Source: Paracraurococcus lichenis (GTDB lineage Bacteria > Pseudomonadota > Alphaproteobacteria > Acetobacterales > Acetobacteraceae). From it: a stretch of 64,000 bases of DNA. Under the pieces are notes generated by a model. That model had not been told where the DNA came from. It did no database searches and saw nothing but the letters and a program-made list of their open reading frames with translations. The translations under genes and the position numbers were made by a program. Numbering within the stretch: position 1 is the stretch's first letter; every line of letters begins with the position of its first letter. The DNA lies in assembly GCF_030657435.1 (NCBI RefSeq), contig NZ_JAUTWS010000010.1, positions 1 to 64,000 of the forward strand. The letters run 5' to 3'. Positions 36,749 to 46,525 of this stretch are shown here, piece by piece.

Positions 36749-37480
36749 ATGAGGCGAATGCGAAGCTGGCCGTTAATTGTTCTTTCAGCGATCACACCGG
36801 TTGGCGCTGCCGCCGGGGACTGGTCGGCCTGCCGCGCGGCGGTCGAGGTGGCGGAACGGGAGGCCGCGCTGCCGCCCGGCCTGCTGCAGGCCATCGCGCG
36901 GACCGAGAGCGGCCGGCGGGACCCGGCGACCGGGCGGATCGAGCCCTGGCCCTGGGCGCTGAATGCCGGAGGCCTCGGGCTGCTGGCCGCGACGCGGGAG
37001 GAGGCCATCGCCACCGTCGCCGCGCTGCAGGCGCGCGGCCTGCGCAGCATCGATGTCGGCTGCCTGCAGGTGAACCTGCTGCACCACCCCGCGGCCTTCG
37101 CCAGCCTGGAGGAAGCCTTCGAGCCGCTCGCCAATGCCCGCTATGCCGCCCGCTTCCTGCGGGAGCTGCAGGCCCGGGCGGGCGGCGCCTGGGAACAGGC
37201 CGTCGCCTGGTACCACTCCGCGACGCCGGAGCGCGGCGAGGCCTATCGGCTGCGGGTGATGGCCGCGCTTGCCGGCGGCAGCGGCGTCCTGCCGTCGCTC
37301 CCCGCACCCCCGGCGCCGCGGGCGGACCCGGTCGCGCCGCTGCTCGCGCCCGCGGCCTGGCATGTCCGGGTCATCGTGCCGCTGCCCCTGGCGGCGCCGG
37401 GCACGGCCGGCCCCGCGCCGGCCCGGACGGCGCCTCTCCTGCCCGGCCTGCCGCGGGTGGTGACGCCCCGCGGTGGATGA
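36749..37480 (+). CDS. SLT-type lytic transglycosylase, pilus-associated
   Basis: A 243-residue exported muramidase-like enzyme. After a signal peptide (LIVLSAITPVGAAAG) the SLT fold shows PPGLLQAIARTESGRRDP with the catalytic Glu, IDVGCLQVNLLHHPAAFASLEEAFEP, ARYAARFLREL and VAWYHSATPERGEAY. The C-terminal 55 residues are Pro/Ala-rich. It would cut peptidoglycan to open space for the pilus. It is the gene next to the flp pilin, as VirB1-type enzymes sit beside secretion systems. ATG 36749 gives the best signal peptide. Confidence 0.82.
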   Translation: MRRMRSWPLIVLSAITPVGAAAGDWSACRAAVEVAEREAALPPGLLQAIARTESGRRDPATGRIEPWPWALNAGGLGLLAATREEAIATVAALQARGLRSIDVGCLQVNLLHHPAAFASLEEAFEPLANARYAARFLRELQARAGGAWEQAVAWYHSATPERGEAYRLRVMAALAGGSGVLPSLPAPPAPRADPVAPLLAPAAWHVRVIVPLPLAAPGTAGPAPARTAPLLPGLPRVVTPRGG

Positions 37481-37501
37481 TCCTCAACCCGGTGGATCAT
37501 C
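37476..37501 (+). terminator. stem-loop spanning the transglycosylase stop
   Basis: GATGATCC (37476-37483) pairs with GGATCATC (37494-37501) around a 10-base loop; TTTG follows. The stop codon lies in the left arm. It may attenuate read-through into the pilin leader. Confidence 0.45.
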
Positions 37502-37676
37502 TTTGTTCAGGATTTTCCCGCACTGCTGAATTTCGTGAATCACGGTCTCAATTGCATGCGGTTCGTCGAAAAAAGTAGGAGAGATGCACCGACTGTTGGT
37601 TGAGACAGACCAGCATCGGACGACCCGGAGCCACCGGGCCGCCACCCTCGCCGCCCGCCGGCATGCAGGAGGTCCC
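37502..37676 (+). promoter_or_regulatory. A+T-rich leader before the flp pilin
   Basis: About 175 bases noticeably richer in A+T than the surroundings, ending in AGGAGGTCCC before the pilin ATG. TTGCAT at 37552-37557 followed 17 bases later by GTAGGA is a weak sigma-70-like pair. The pilin is usually the most highly expressed Tad gene, so its promoter is expected here. Confidence 0.4.
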
Positions 37677-37862
37677 ATGAACCTGATGTCCCTCTACCTC
37701 TCCGCCCGTGCCCTCGTCACCGACCGCAAGGGCGTCACCGCGCTGGAGTACGGCCTCATCGCCGCGCTGATCGCCACCGTCATCATCGGCGCCGTGTCCG
37801 CGCTGGGCACCAATGCCTCCACGATGTTCCAGAACATCGCCGACAAGATCGCCGGCAAGTGA
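37677..37862 (+). CDS. flp: Flp-type IVb pilin
   Basis: A 61-residue prepilin, the main subunit of the Tad pilus. A 19-residue leader ending DRKG is followed by VTALEYGLIAALIATVIIG. Cleavage after Gly19 leaves Glu at mature position 5 and Tyr at 6, the Flp hallmark, and a mature pilin of 42 residues. The C-terminal part (FQNIADKIAGK) is short and polar. The start at 37677 has AGGAGG four bases upstream. The prepilin peptidase gene follows. Confidence 0.93.
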   Translation: MNLMSLYLSARALVTDRKGVTALEYGLIAALIATVIIGAVSALGTNASTMFQNIADKIAGK

Positions 37863-37911
37863 GCCCGAGGGCCGGCGGGGCCTTGTGCCCCGCCGGCCCG
37901 CGGACGTCGCC

Positions 37912-38397
37912 ATGGCGCTCCTCGCGCTGGCCCCGGCCCTCGCCCTGCTGCTGGCCGCGGCGCTGCACGACATCGCCGCGCGCACCATCCCGAATGCCGC
38001 CAGCCTTGCCATCGCGCTCGCCGGCCTCGCCGCCCGCGCCTTGGCGGAGGAGGCGCTGCCCGGGCTCGCCGCCGCGCTGGCCGTCTTCCTCCTCGCCTGG
38101 CTCGCCTGGCGCTGCCGCGTCATGGGCGGGGGCGACGTGAAGCTGCTCGCGGCCTGCGCCCTGCTGGTGCCGCCCGCCGCCGTGCCAAGCCTCGTCCTCG
38201 CCACCGCCATCGCCGGCGGGCTGCTCGGCCTGGCCTATCTCGCGCTGCGGCCGCTGCTGCCGGCGCCCGCCGCGGCGCGTCCCGGCGGCCTGCCCGGCCG
38301 CGCCCTGCGCGCCGAGGCCTGGCGCATCCGCCGCGGCGGGCCCCTGCCCTACGCGGTCGCCATCGCCCTTGGGACTTTCTTCACGCTGCTTGTCTGA
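37912..38397 (+). CDS. cpaA: prepilin peptidase CpaA/TadV
   Basis: A 161-residue inner-membrane aspartyl protease that cleaves the Flp leader and the TadE/F pseudopilins. The two catalytic Asp are in ALHDIAARTIPN (Asp20) and the GxGD motif of VMGGGDVKLLAA (near 74). It has about six helices and is short, lacking the N-methylation domain of PilD, as is normal for CpaA. The start at ATG 37912 is chosen; an upstream in-frame GTG adds a charged stretch not typical of the family. Confidence 0.9.
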   Translation: MALLALAPALALLLAAALHDIAARTIPNAASLAIALAGLAARALAEEALPGLAAALAVFLLAWLAWRCRVMGGGDVKLLAACALLVPPAAVPSLVLATAIAGGLLGLAYLALRPLLPAPAAARPGGLPGRALRAEAWRIRRGGPLPYAVAIALGTFFTLLV

Positions 38398-38408
38398 GAG
38401 TCCGGCCC

Positions 38409-39257
38409 ATGCTGCTGCGCACCCTCCTCCTCGGCCTGCTCCTCCTCGGCCTCCTCGGCTTCGGCGGCGTCGCCTGGTACAGCCTCCGCCCGGCCGAGGC
38501 GCCGGTGGCGGACGCCCCGCCGCCGCCGGAAAAGGCGGTGTTCCTGGTCGCCGCCCGGCCGCTGCGCGCCGGCGCGCTAATCAAGCCGGAAGACCTCACG
38601 ACGCAGGAGATGGAGGTCGCCGCCGCCCCCGCCGGCACCCGCCGCGATGCACGGGAGACGCGGGCGGAGCTCTTCGGCGCCATGGTGCGCCGCAGCCTGC
38701 CGCAGGGCGACCCCATGCTGGCCGAGGACGTGCTGCGCCCCGGCGACCGCGGCTTCCTCGCCGCCGTGCTGGGGCCGGACATGCGCGCGGTCTCGGTCGG
38801 GGTCGATGCCGTCTCCGGCACCGCCGGGCTGATCTGGCCGGGCGACCGCGTCGACGTGGTGCTCACCCAGCAGCTCTCGGACGACAACCTGCCCGCCTAT
38901 CGCCGCGTGGCCGGGGAGACCGTGCTGCCCGATGTGCGCGTCATCGCCATCGACCAGGCGCTGGTCCAGGGCGCCATGGGCGACGGGCCGGAGGGCAATC
39001 GCCAGGTCCGCACCGTGACGCTCGAAGTGACGCAGAAGCAGGCCGAGCGCGTCGCGGTCGCCACCCGGCTCGGCCGCCTCTCGCTGGTGGTCCGCTCCGC
39101 CACCGGCACCGAGCCGCAGGCCGAGCCCGCGCCGGCCATCACCTGGGGCGGCGACGTCTCCCCGGCGCTGCGCGCCGGCCGCGGCACCGCCGAGGCGGCG
39201 CCGCAGACCCTGCAGATCTTCCAGGGTGCCGCAAAACGCGAGGAGTTCCGCTTCTGA
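38409..39257 (+). CDS. cpaB: Flp pilus assembly protein CpaB/RcpC
   Basis: A 282-residue periplasmic protein anchored by an N-terminal helix (LLLGLLLLGLLGFGGVAWYSL). The SAF-like domain begins VFLVAARPLRAGALIKPEDLT, and the RcpC/CpaB C-terminal region includes AVSVGVDAVSGTAGLIWPGDRVDVVL and VTLEVTQKQAERVAVATRLGRL. It is thought to support assembly or gating of the secretin. Its stop overlaps the secretin start by one base. Confidence 0.92.
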   Translation: MLLRTLLLGLLLLGLLGFGGVAWYSLRPAEAPVADAPPPPEKAVFLVAARPLRAGALIKPEDLTTQEMEVAAAPAGTRRDARETRAELFGAMVRRSLPQGDPMLAEDVLRPGDRGFLAAVLGPDMRAVSVGVDAVSGTAGLIWPGDRVDVVLTQQLSDDNLPAYRRVAGETVLPDVRVIAIDQALVQGAMGDGPEGNRQVRTVTLEVTQKQAERVAVATRLGRLSLVVRSATGTEPQAEPAPAITWGGDVSPALRAGRGTAEAAPQTLQIFQGAAKREEFRF

Positions 39258-40657
39258 TGCGCATCACCGCCGTGCTGCTGCTGCTGCCCGCGCTCGCCGC
39301 GGCGCAGGAGGCCCCGCCTGCCCGCCCGACGGCGCTGCCCATGCGGCAGGTGACGCAGGAGAACAGCGTGGCGCTGCGCGCCGGCCTGCCCCTGACCATC
39401 GAGGCCGGCGCGGGCCGCATCCTGCAGATGAACCGCGCCGCCGGCTCGGTCTTCGCCGCCGACCCGCGGGTCGTCGAGGTGCGGCCGGCGAGCCCGACCA
39501 GCCTCTTCCTCTTCGGCGTGGCGCCGGGCCGCACGACCATCGCCGCGCTCGACGGCCAGGGCGCCCCGGTCGCGCAATACGAGGTCACGGTCCGCCCCTC
39601 CGGCTACGGCGCGGGGGAGGCGCAGGCGGCGATCGCGCGCCTGATGCCGGGCCGGCAGGTGCGGGCCGAGGCGCGCGGCAATGGCCTGGCGCTGCTGGGG
39701 GAGGTGGCGACGGCCGCCGAGGCCGAGCAGGCCGCCGCCATCGCCCGCGGCTACCTCGCCGAGGGCCAGCAGATCGACAACCGCCTCAGCGTGCTCGCGG
39801 CCGGCCAGGTCAATCTCCGCGTCCGCATCGCCGAGGTCTCGCGCGAGGTCACGCGCCAGCTCGGCGTGGACTGGCAGGCGGTGGGCCGCAGCGGCAATTT
39901 CGCCATCGGCCTGCTGACCCGCAACGCGCTGTTCGACGCGGTCAACCCCTCCAGCACCACCGTGCTGAACTGGAACGACGGCCGCGCCGACGTCAACGCC
40001 ATCATCGATGCGCTGGCGCAGGACCGGCTGATCACCGTGCTCGCCGAGCCGAACCTGACGGCGCTGAGCGGCGAGACCGCGAGCTTCCTGGTCGGCGGCG
40101 AATTCCCCATCCCCATCGCGCTGCGCGACAACGTCGTCACCGTCCAGTTCAAGCAATACGGCGTCAGCCTCGCCTTCGTCCCGACCGTGCAGTCGCAGGG
40201 CCGCATCAGCCTGAAGGTCCGGCCGGAGGTGAGCGAGCTGACCGACCAGGGCGCGGTGCGGCTCGCCTCCGGCAATGCCTCCATCCAGATCCCGGCGCTG
40301 ACCGTCCGCCGCGCCGAGACGGTGGTCGAGCTCGGCAGCGGCCAGAGCTTCGCCATCGCCGGCCTGCTGCAGGACAATGCCCGCAGCCTCGGCCGCGCCC
40401 TGCCCGGCATCGGGGAGGTGCCGGTGCTCGGCGCGCTCTTCCGCTCCGACCGCTTCCAGCGGAACGAGACCGAGCTGGTGATCATCATCACGCCCTATGT
40501 CGTCAATCCGGCCAGCGATCCCGTGGCGCTGCGCCCGCCGATCGACCGCTACGTGCCGCCCGACGATCTCGAGCGGCTCCTGTTCTTCCGCCAGCTCTCC
40601 AGGGTGCGCAGCCTGCCGCCGCGCTTCCCCGGCGAGGTTGGCTTCTCCACCCGGTGA
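39257..40657 (+). CDS. cpaC: Tad secretin CpaC/RcpA
   Basis: The 466-residue outer-membrane secretin through which the Flp pilus exits. A signal peptide (ITAVLLLLPALAAAQ) is followed by the pilus-type N0-like region (ITIEAGAGRILQMNRAAGSVF), a BON-like segment (NGLALLGEVATAAEAEQAAAIA), and the secretin core with LITVLAEPNLTALSGETASF and VPVLGALFRSDRFQRNETEL. The length fits the short CpaC class. It directly follows cpaB. Confidence 0.93.
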   Translation: MRITAVLLLLPALAAAQEAPPARPTALPMRQVTQENSVALRAGLPLTIEAGAGRILQMNRAAGSVFAADPRVVEVRPASPTSLFLFGVAPGRTTIAALDGQGAPVAQYEVTVRPSGYGAGEAQAAIARLMPGRQVRAEARGNGLALLGEVATAAEAEQAAAIARGYLAEGQQIDNRLSVLAAGQVNLRVRIAEVSREVTRQLGVDWQAVGRSGNFAIGLLTRNALFDAVNPSSTTVLNWNDGRADVNAIIDALAQDRLITVLAEPNLTALSGETASFLVGGEFPIPIALRDNVVTVQFKQYGVSLAFVPTVQSQGRISLKVRPEVSELTDQGAVRLASGNASIQIPALTVRRAETVVELGSGQSFAIAGLLQDNARSLGRALPGIGEVPVLGALFRSDRFQRNETELVIIITPYVVNPASDPVALRPPIDRYVPPDDLERLLFFRQLSRVRSLPPRFPGEVGFSTR

Positions 40658-40664
40658 GGCTGGC

Positions 40665-40967
40665 ATGCGATTCCGCCGCTACATCCCGCTGCTGCTGCCG
40701 CTGCTGGCGACGGCCGCCTGCGACGCGCTCGATCCCTACAAGCGGGAGGGCAACTGGCGACCGGCCCAGGTGAACGAGGCCAACCTGGCCGTCATGGTCG
40801 CCAATCCGGCCGAGCTGCGGCGCGGCACCGGGGCGCCGGGCACGGCAGGCTTCGTCGCCACGGGCGCGATCGAGCGGCTGCGGGCCGACCGGGTGAAGCC
40901 GCTGCCCGATACCGGCCTCGCCCGCATCATCACCGTCCCCAGCGGCAATTCGGGGAGCGGCAACTGA
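40665..40967 (+). CDS. cpaD: short CpaD-like pilus lipoprotein
   Basis: A 100-residue lipoprotein: helix IPLLLPLLATAAC with the lipobox Cys at 19, then DPYKREGNWRPAQVNEANLAVMVANP. This NWRP..NEANL..MVA.P block matches the C-terminal part of CpaD. A normal CpaD has about 200 residues, so the N-terminal periplasmic domain is missing or replaced. It sits between secretin and cpaE exactly where cpaD is found. It may help the secretin insert. The remaining assignment rests on this block and position. Confidence 0.75.
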   Translation: MRFRRYIPLLLPLLATAACDALDPYKREGNWRPAQVNEANLAVMVANPAELRRGTGAPGTAGFVATGAIERLRADRVKPLPDTGLARIITVPSGNSGSGN

Positions 40968-42180
40968 TGCCCGACCATCCCTTCCCCGACAGCCTGGAGG
41001 ACGCCCAGCACCGGCCGGAGCGCCGGGCGCTGGTCTGCTTCGCCGCCGACGCGGCGACCGAGGAGGCGCTGCGCACCGGCCTCGCCGAGGCCGCGCGGCA
41101 GGAGGCCGAGTTCCGCCGCGCCGACATCCACAAGGCCATCGCCGCGCTGCGGGAGATGCCGACGCCCTGGACGCTGGTGGTGGACGTCGCCGGCCATCCG
41201 CAGCCGCTCGCCGTGCTCGAGGACCTGTCCCAGGTCGTCGAGCCCGATGTCCGCGTGCTGGTGGTGGGCGACCGCGAGGATGTCGGCTTCTACCGCCAGA
41301 TCACCCGCGGCCTCGGCGCCGCCGACTACCTCTACAAGCCGCTGACCCCGGCGATGGTGGCCGAGCATTTCGGCCCGGTGGTCGCGCGCCGGCGCTTCGT
41401 CGCGCCGCCGGCCCGCGGCGGGCGGCTGCTGACGGTGACGGGCGTGCGCGGCGGCGTCGGCGCCTCGACCATCGCGGCCAATCTCGGCTGGTACCTCGCC
41501 GCCGTCGCGCAGCGCCACACCGCCGTGCTGGACGCCGACCTGCACCGCGGCGTCCAGGCGCTGCTGCTCGGCGCCCAGGCCGGCCCCGGGCTGCGCCATG
41601 CCGTCGAGCATCCCGACCGGGTGGACGAGCTCTTCGTCGAGCGCGCCACGGTCACGGCCGGCGAGCGGCTGCACCTGCTGGCCGCCGAGGAGGCGCTGGC
41701 CGCGCCGCTCGCCTATGCCCCCGGCGCGGCGGAGCGGCTGGTGGCCATGCTGCGGCGGCGCTGCAACTTCATCGTCGCCGACACGCCGTATGAGGCCGCG
41801 GGCTTCGGCCGCGACCTGCTCGACCTCGCGCAGCACCGCATCCTGGTGCTGGAGCCGACGCTGGCCTGCCTGCGCGACGCGCTGCGGCTGCTGCAGCTCG
41901 AGCCCGGGGCGGGCCAGGCGCACCGGCCGCTGCTGGTGCTGAACCGCGCCGGCCGCAAGGGCGGGCTGTCCGCGACGCGGGTGGCGGAGGCGCTGAAGCA
42001 GGAGCCCGACATCATCCTGCCCGACCTGCCGAAGCGGCTGGAGGAGGCGGCGACGCTCGGCCAGCCCGCCGCGGCGGCGGGCGGTCCCTTCCGCGACGCC
42101 ATCGCCCGCCTCGCCCGCGCCGCCGGCGGCGTCGGCGCGGAGGCGGCGCCGCGCCGCGGCCTCCTCGGGCGGTTCCGCCG

Positions 42181-42184
<4 letters not shown>
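40967..42184 (+). CDS. cpaE: Tad localisation ATPase CpaE/TadZ
   Basis: A 405-residue ParA/MinD-like ATPase with an N-terminal receiver-like domain (1-140; VLVVGDREDVGFYRQITRGLGAADYLYKPL). The ATPase Walker A is VRGGVGASTIAANLGWYLA (near 160-178), with Ala in place of the classic Lys, as is usual for CpaE. Walker A' is VLDADLHRG. It positions the pilus machine, often at a pole. The GTG of cpaF overlaps its stop. Confidence 0.92.
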
Positions 42185-43574
<1,390 letters not shown>

Positions 43575-43578
<4 letters not shown>

Positions 43579-44546
43579 GCGGCGCGCCGGCCGGGTTGCC
43601 CATGGGGCTGCTCATGGCGGGGGGCGGGCTGCTCGGCCTGGCGCTGGCCGTCCTGCTCGGCCTCGGCGCGCTGAGGCGGCAGGACGCGCTGCGCGGGCGG
43701 CTCGGCGCCGTGGTCGCGCCGCATCGCCCGGCGGAGACCGCGGCGCCGGCGGGCGCGGGCCTGCTGCGGGCCATGGCGGCCTCGCCCTGGCTGCCGCGCC
43801 TGGCCGCGCTGTTCGGCCTGCGCCTCGACCGCGCGGCGGAATACCCGCTGGCGTGGTGGATCCCGCCGCTGGCCGCGCTGCCGCTGGCCCGCGCCGCGGC
43901 CGGGCTGATCGCCCTGCTGGCCGGCGACCTGGCGCTGCTGGCCGCGCCGCTGCTCTGGTTCCTGCTCTGCCGCTGGACCTATGGCTGGATGGATGCGCGC
44001 CGGCGGGAGATCCTGTTCCGGCAATTCCCGGATGCGCTCGGCATGGTCACGCGCGCGGTCCGCGTCGGCATCCCGGTGAGCGAGGCGATCCGCAACGTCG
44101 CGCGGGAGGCACCGAAGGAGACCGCGGGCGAGTTCCGCCGCATCTCCGACCGCCTGCAGATCGGCCTGCCGCTCGAGCAGGCGCTGGCCGAGACGGCGCA
44201 TCGCAACGGCGTGCCGGAATACCGCTTCTTCGCCACCGCGCTCGCGCTGCAGAGCCAGACCGGCGGCGGGCTGTCGGAGACGCTGGAGAACCTCGCCGAG
44301 GTGATCCGCAAGCGCGTCGCGCTGAAGGAGCGCGGCCATGCCCTGGCCGCCGAGGCGCGGACCTCGGCCGGCATCCTCGCCATCCTGCCCTTCTTCACCG
44401 GCGGCGTGCTGGCGGCCCTGAGCCCCGGCTATGTCGCCATGCTCTTCGACGACCCCGGCGGGCAGCAGGTGCTGGCGGCGGCGGTCGGGCTGCTGCTGCT
44501 CGGCATCCTGATCATGCGCCAGATGATCCGGCAGGCGCTGTCATGA
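43575..44546 (+). CDS. tadB: Tad inner-membrane platform protein TadB
   Basis: A 323-residue GspF/T2SSF-domain protein. N-terminal helices (about 8-35 and 95-135) flank a loop, then the F domain (FRQFPDALGMVTRAVRVGIPVSEAI; RRISDRLQIGLPLEQALAETA; FFATALALQSQTGGGLSETLENL) and two C-terminal helices. It forms the platform with TadC and couples to CpaF. The GTG start overlaps cpaF. Confidence 0.93.
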
Positions 44547-45493
44547 CGCCGGCGATGCTCGGCGCCGGCGTGCCGGCGTTGCTCCTCGCCGGCGCGGCGG
44601 CGCTGCTCGGCTTCGGCCTGGTCCTCGCCTGGATGTGGCGGGCGATCGCGCGCGACCAGCGGATCGGGGAGCGGATGCTGGAGGTGCAGCGCGCCGCCGG
44701 CATCGACCAGGTGGCGCTGCCCTGGTCGCCGCAGCGGCTGCTGCTGCGCGGCCTCGCCGCCATCGGCCGGGTGCTGACCGGCGGCGGCATCCTCTCCGGC
44801 CGGACGGTGGCGGAGCTCGAGCAGACCCTGATGGCTGCCGGCTTCCGCGGCGACCGGGCGCTGGCGATCTTCGTCGGCGGCAAGGTGCTGCTCTTCCTCG
44901 GCCTGCCGCTTGCCGCGGCGATCGGCCTGCGGCTGGCGGGGGCGGGGCAGACCGGCTGGATGGTCGGGCTGATCGCCGCCGCGGTCGGCGGCCTGCTGCT
45001 GCCGGACCTGGTCGCGAAGCGGCTGCGGAAGCGCTACCTGAAGGAGCTCGAGCGGGGCCTGCCGGATGCGCTCGACCTCATGGTCATCTGCTCGGAGGCG
45101 GGCCTCGCGCTCGAGGGCGCGATCGAGCGGGTGGCGGCCGAGATCCGCCCGGCCAACCGGGCCGTCGCGACCGAGTTCGCCCTCTGCGGGTCGGAGCTGC
45201 GGATCCTCGCCGATCGGCGCGCCGCGCTGCTGAACATGGCGGAGCGCACGGGGCTCGGCCTGCTGCGGCGCCTCGGCATGACGCTGGCGCAGACGCTGCA
45301 ATACGGCACGCCGCTGACCCAGGCGCTGCGCACCCTCTCGGCCGAGATGCGGCAGGAGCAGCTCGTGCGCTTCGAGGCGCGGGCGGCGAAGCTGCCGGTG
45401 CTGCTGACCGTGCCAATGATCCTCTGCATCCTGCCGACCCTGTTCCTGGTGGTCGCCGGGCCGGCCATGCTGCAGGCGTCGCGGCTGTGGTGA
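44543..45493 (+). CDS. tadC: Tad inner-membrane platform protein TadC
   Basis: A 316-residue GspF-domain protein, partner of TadB. The F domain is YLKELERGLPDALDLMVICSEAGLALEGAIERVA, with LAQTLQYGTPLTQALRTLSAEMR before the C-terminal helix (LLTVPMILCILPTLFLVVAGP). It starts within the last four bases of tadB, and its stop overlaps the GTG of the TadE-like gene. Confidence 0.93.
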   Translation: MTPAMLGAGVPALLLAGAAALLGFGLVLAWMWRAIARDQRIGERMLEVQRAAGIDQVALPWSPQRLLLRGLAAIGRVLTGGGILSGRTVAELEQTLMAAGFRGDRALAIFVGGKVLLFLGLPLAAAIGLRLAGAGQTGWMVGLIAAAVGGLLLPDLVAKRLRKRYLKELERGLPDALDLMVICSEAGLALEGAIERVAAEIRPANRAVATEFALCGSELRILADRRAALLNMAERTGLGLLRRLGMTLAQTLQYGTPLTQALRTLSAEMRQEQLVRFEARAAKLPVLLTVPMILCILPTLFLVVAGPAMLQASRLW

Positions 45494-45963
45494 GGCGGCT
45501 GGCCCGCGACCGCCGCGGCGTGACGGCGGTGGAGTTCGCCGTCACGGGCGGCGCCTTCTTCCTCGTGCTGCTGCTGCTGATGGAGGCCTGCTGGCAGGTG
45601 GCCGCCGCCGCCGCCCTCGATGCCGGGGGCCGGGAGGCGGCGCGCTGGGCCGGGACCGGGCAGGCGCCGCCGGCGGGCTTCACCGCCGCGGGCTATGTCA
45701 CCGAGACCATCCTGAAATCCACCGGCTTCCCGCTGCGGCCCGAGGCCCTGGCGGTCACGGCGCAGAGCTTCCCGGGCTTCGGCGCGCTCTCGACGCCGGG
45801 CGCGGCGAAGCCCGGGCTCGGCGGGCCGGGCGACGTGGTGCAGTACACCGTGGTCTACCGCTCCCCTGGCCTCACGCCCTTCGGCCGGGCGCTGCTGCCG
45901 CTCGGCGTCCTGCAGGTCCGGTTCGTGATCCTGGCGAAGAATGAGCCTTATCCGAACGGCTGA
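45490..45963 (+). CDS. tadE: TadE-like pseudopilin
   Basis: A 157-residue protein. The prepilin-like motif RRGVTAVEFAVTGGAFFLVLL would be cut after Gly and leave Glu at mature position 5, as in TadE/F pseudopilins processed by CpaA/TadV. A 100-residue periplasmic domain follows (REAARWAGTGQAPP to VLQVRFVILAKNEP). GTG 45490 overlaps the tadC stop. It ends inside the next gene, a 23-base overlap. Confidence 0.85.
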   Translation: MRRLARDRRGVTAVEFAVTGGAFFLVLLLLMEACWQVAAAAALDAGGREAARWAGTGQAPPAGFTAAGYVTETILKSTGFPLRPEALAVTAQSFPGFGALSTPGAAKPGLGGPGDVVQYTVVYRSPGLTPFGRALLPLGVLQVRFVILAKNEPYPNG

Positions 45964-46525
45964 CCCGCGGCGCGGCACGGCGGCGGTGGAATTCGCCATT
46001 CTCGTGCCCCTGCTGATCCTCTTCTTCGTCGCCACGGCGGAGCTGGTGATCTATGCCCGCGCCGCCTTCCGGCTGGAGCGCACGGCGGCCGAGGTGGCCA
46101 ATGTCGGCAGCCAACTCGAGTCGGTCGCGACCGCCGATGTCGCCGGCCTGTTCGACGCGGCCAAGGCGATCGCGGCGCCGGTGCTCGCCTGGTCCAATGG
46201 CACCGCCCCGGGCAGCGCCCGCACGGTCATCAGCGTCGTCGCCAATACCGGCAACGGCAACCGCGTGAGCTGGACCTGCGCGCGCGGCGATTCCGGGCTG
46301 ACCGCGCAGGTCGCCGGCCTCGCCGCCCTGCCGAACGGCTTCATCGTGCCCTCGGGCCAGAGCGTGCTGGTGGTCGAGGTGATCAATGCCGTGACGCCCT
46401 GGCACATCATGGCGCAATCGGGACCCTGGTTCTTCGGCACGATCGGGCCCTGGCCGCTGCGCAGCTATGCCATCCTGCGGCCGCGCACGGCGTCCCTCAC
46501 CACGCTCTCGGGGGCCTGCCCATGA
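45941..46525 (+). CDS. TadE/TadF-like pseudopilin
   Basis: A 194-residue protein opening RRGTAAVEFAILVPLLILFF, a pseudopilin motif with Glu at mature position 5. The periplasmic part has two Cys (SWTCARGD and LSGACP), allowing a disulfide. It overlaps the preceding gene by 23 bases and the TadG gene by four. Position suggests TadF, but TadE and TadF cannot be told apart with certainty here. Confidence 0.82.
   Translation: MSLIRTADPRRGTAAVEFAILVPLLILFFVATAELVIYARAAFRLERTAAEVANVGSQLESVATADVAGLFDAAKAIAAPVLAWSNGTAPGSARTVISVVANTGNGNRVSWTCARGDSGLTAQVAGLAALPNGFIVPSGQSVLVVEVINAVTPWHIMAQSGPWFFGTIGPWPLRSYAILRPRTASLTTLSGACP

Noticed and set aside
38369..39256. Upstream extension of the cpaC frame
   Set aside because: It overlaps cpaB entirely, and the signal peptide at 39257 with the TGATG junction marks the real start.
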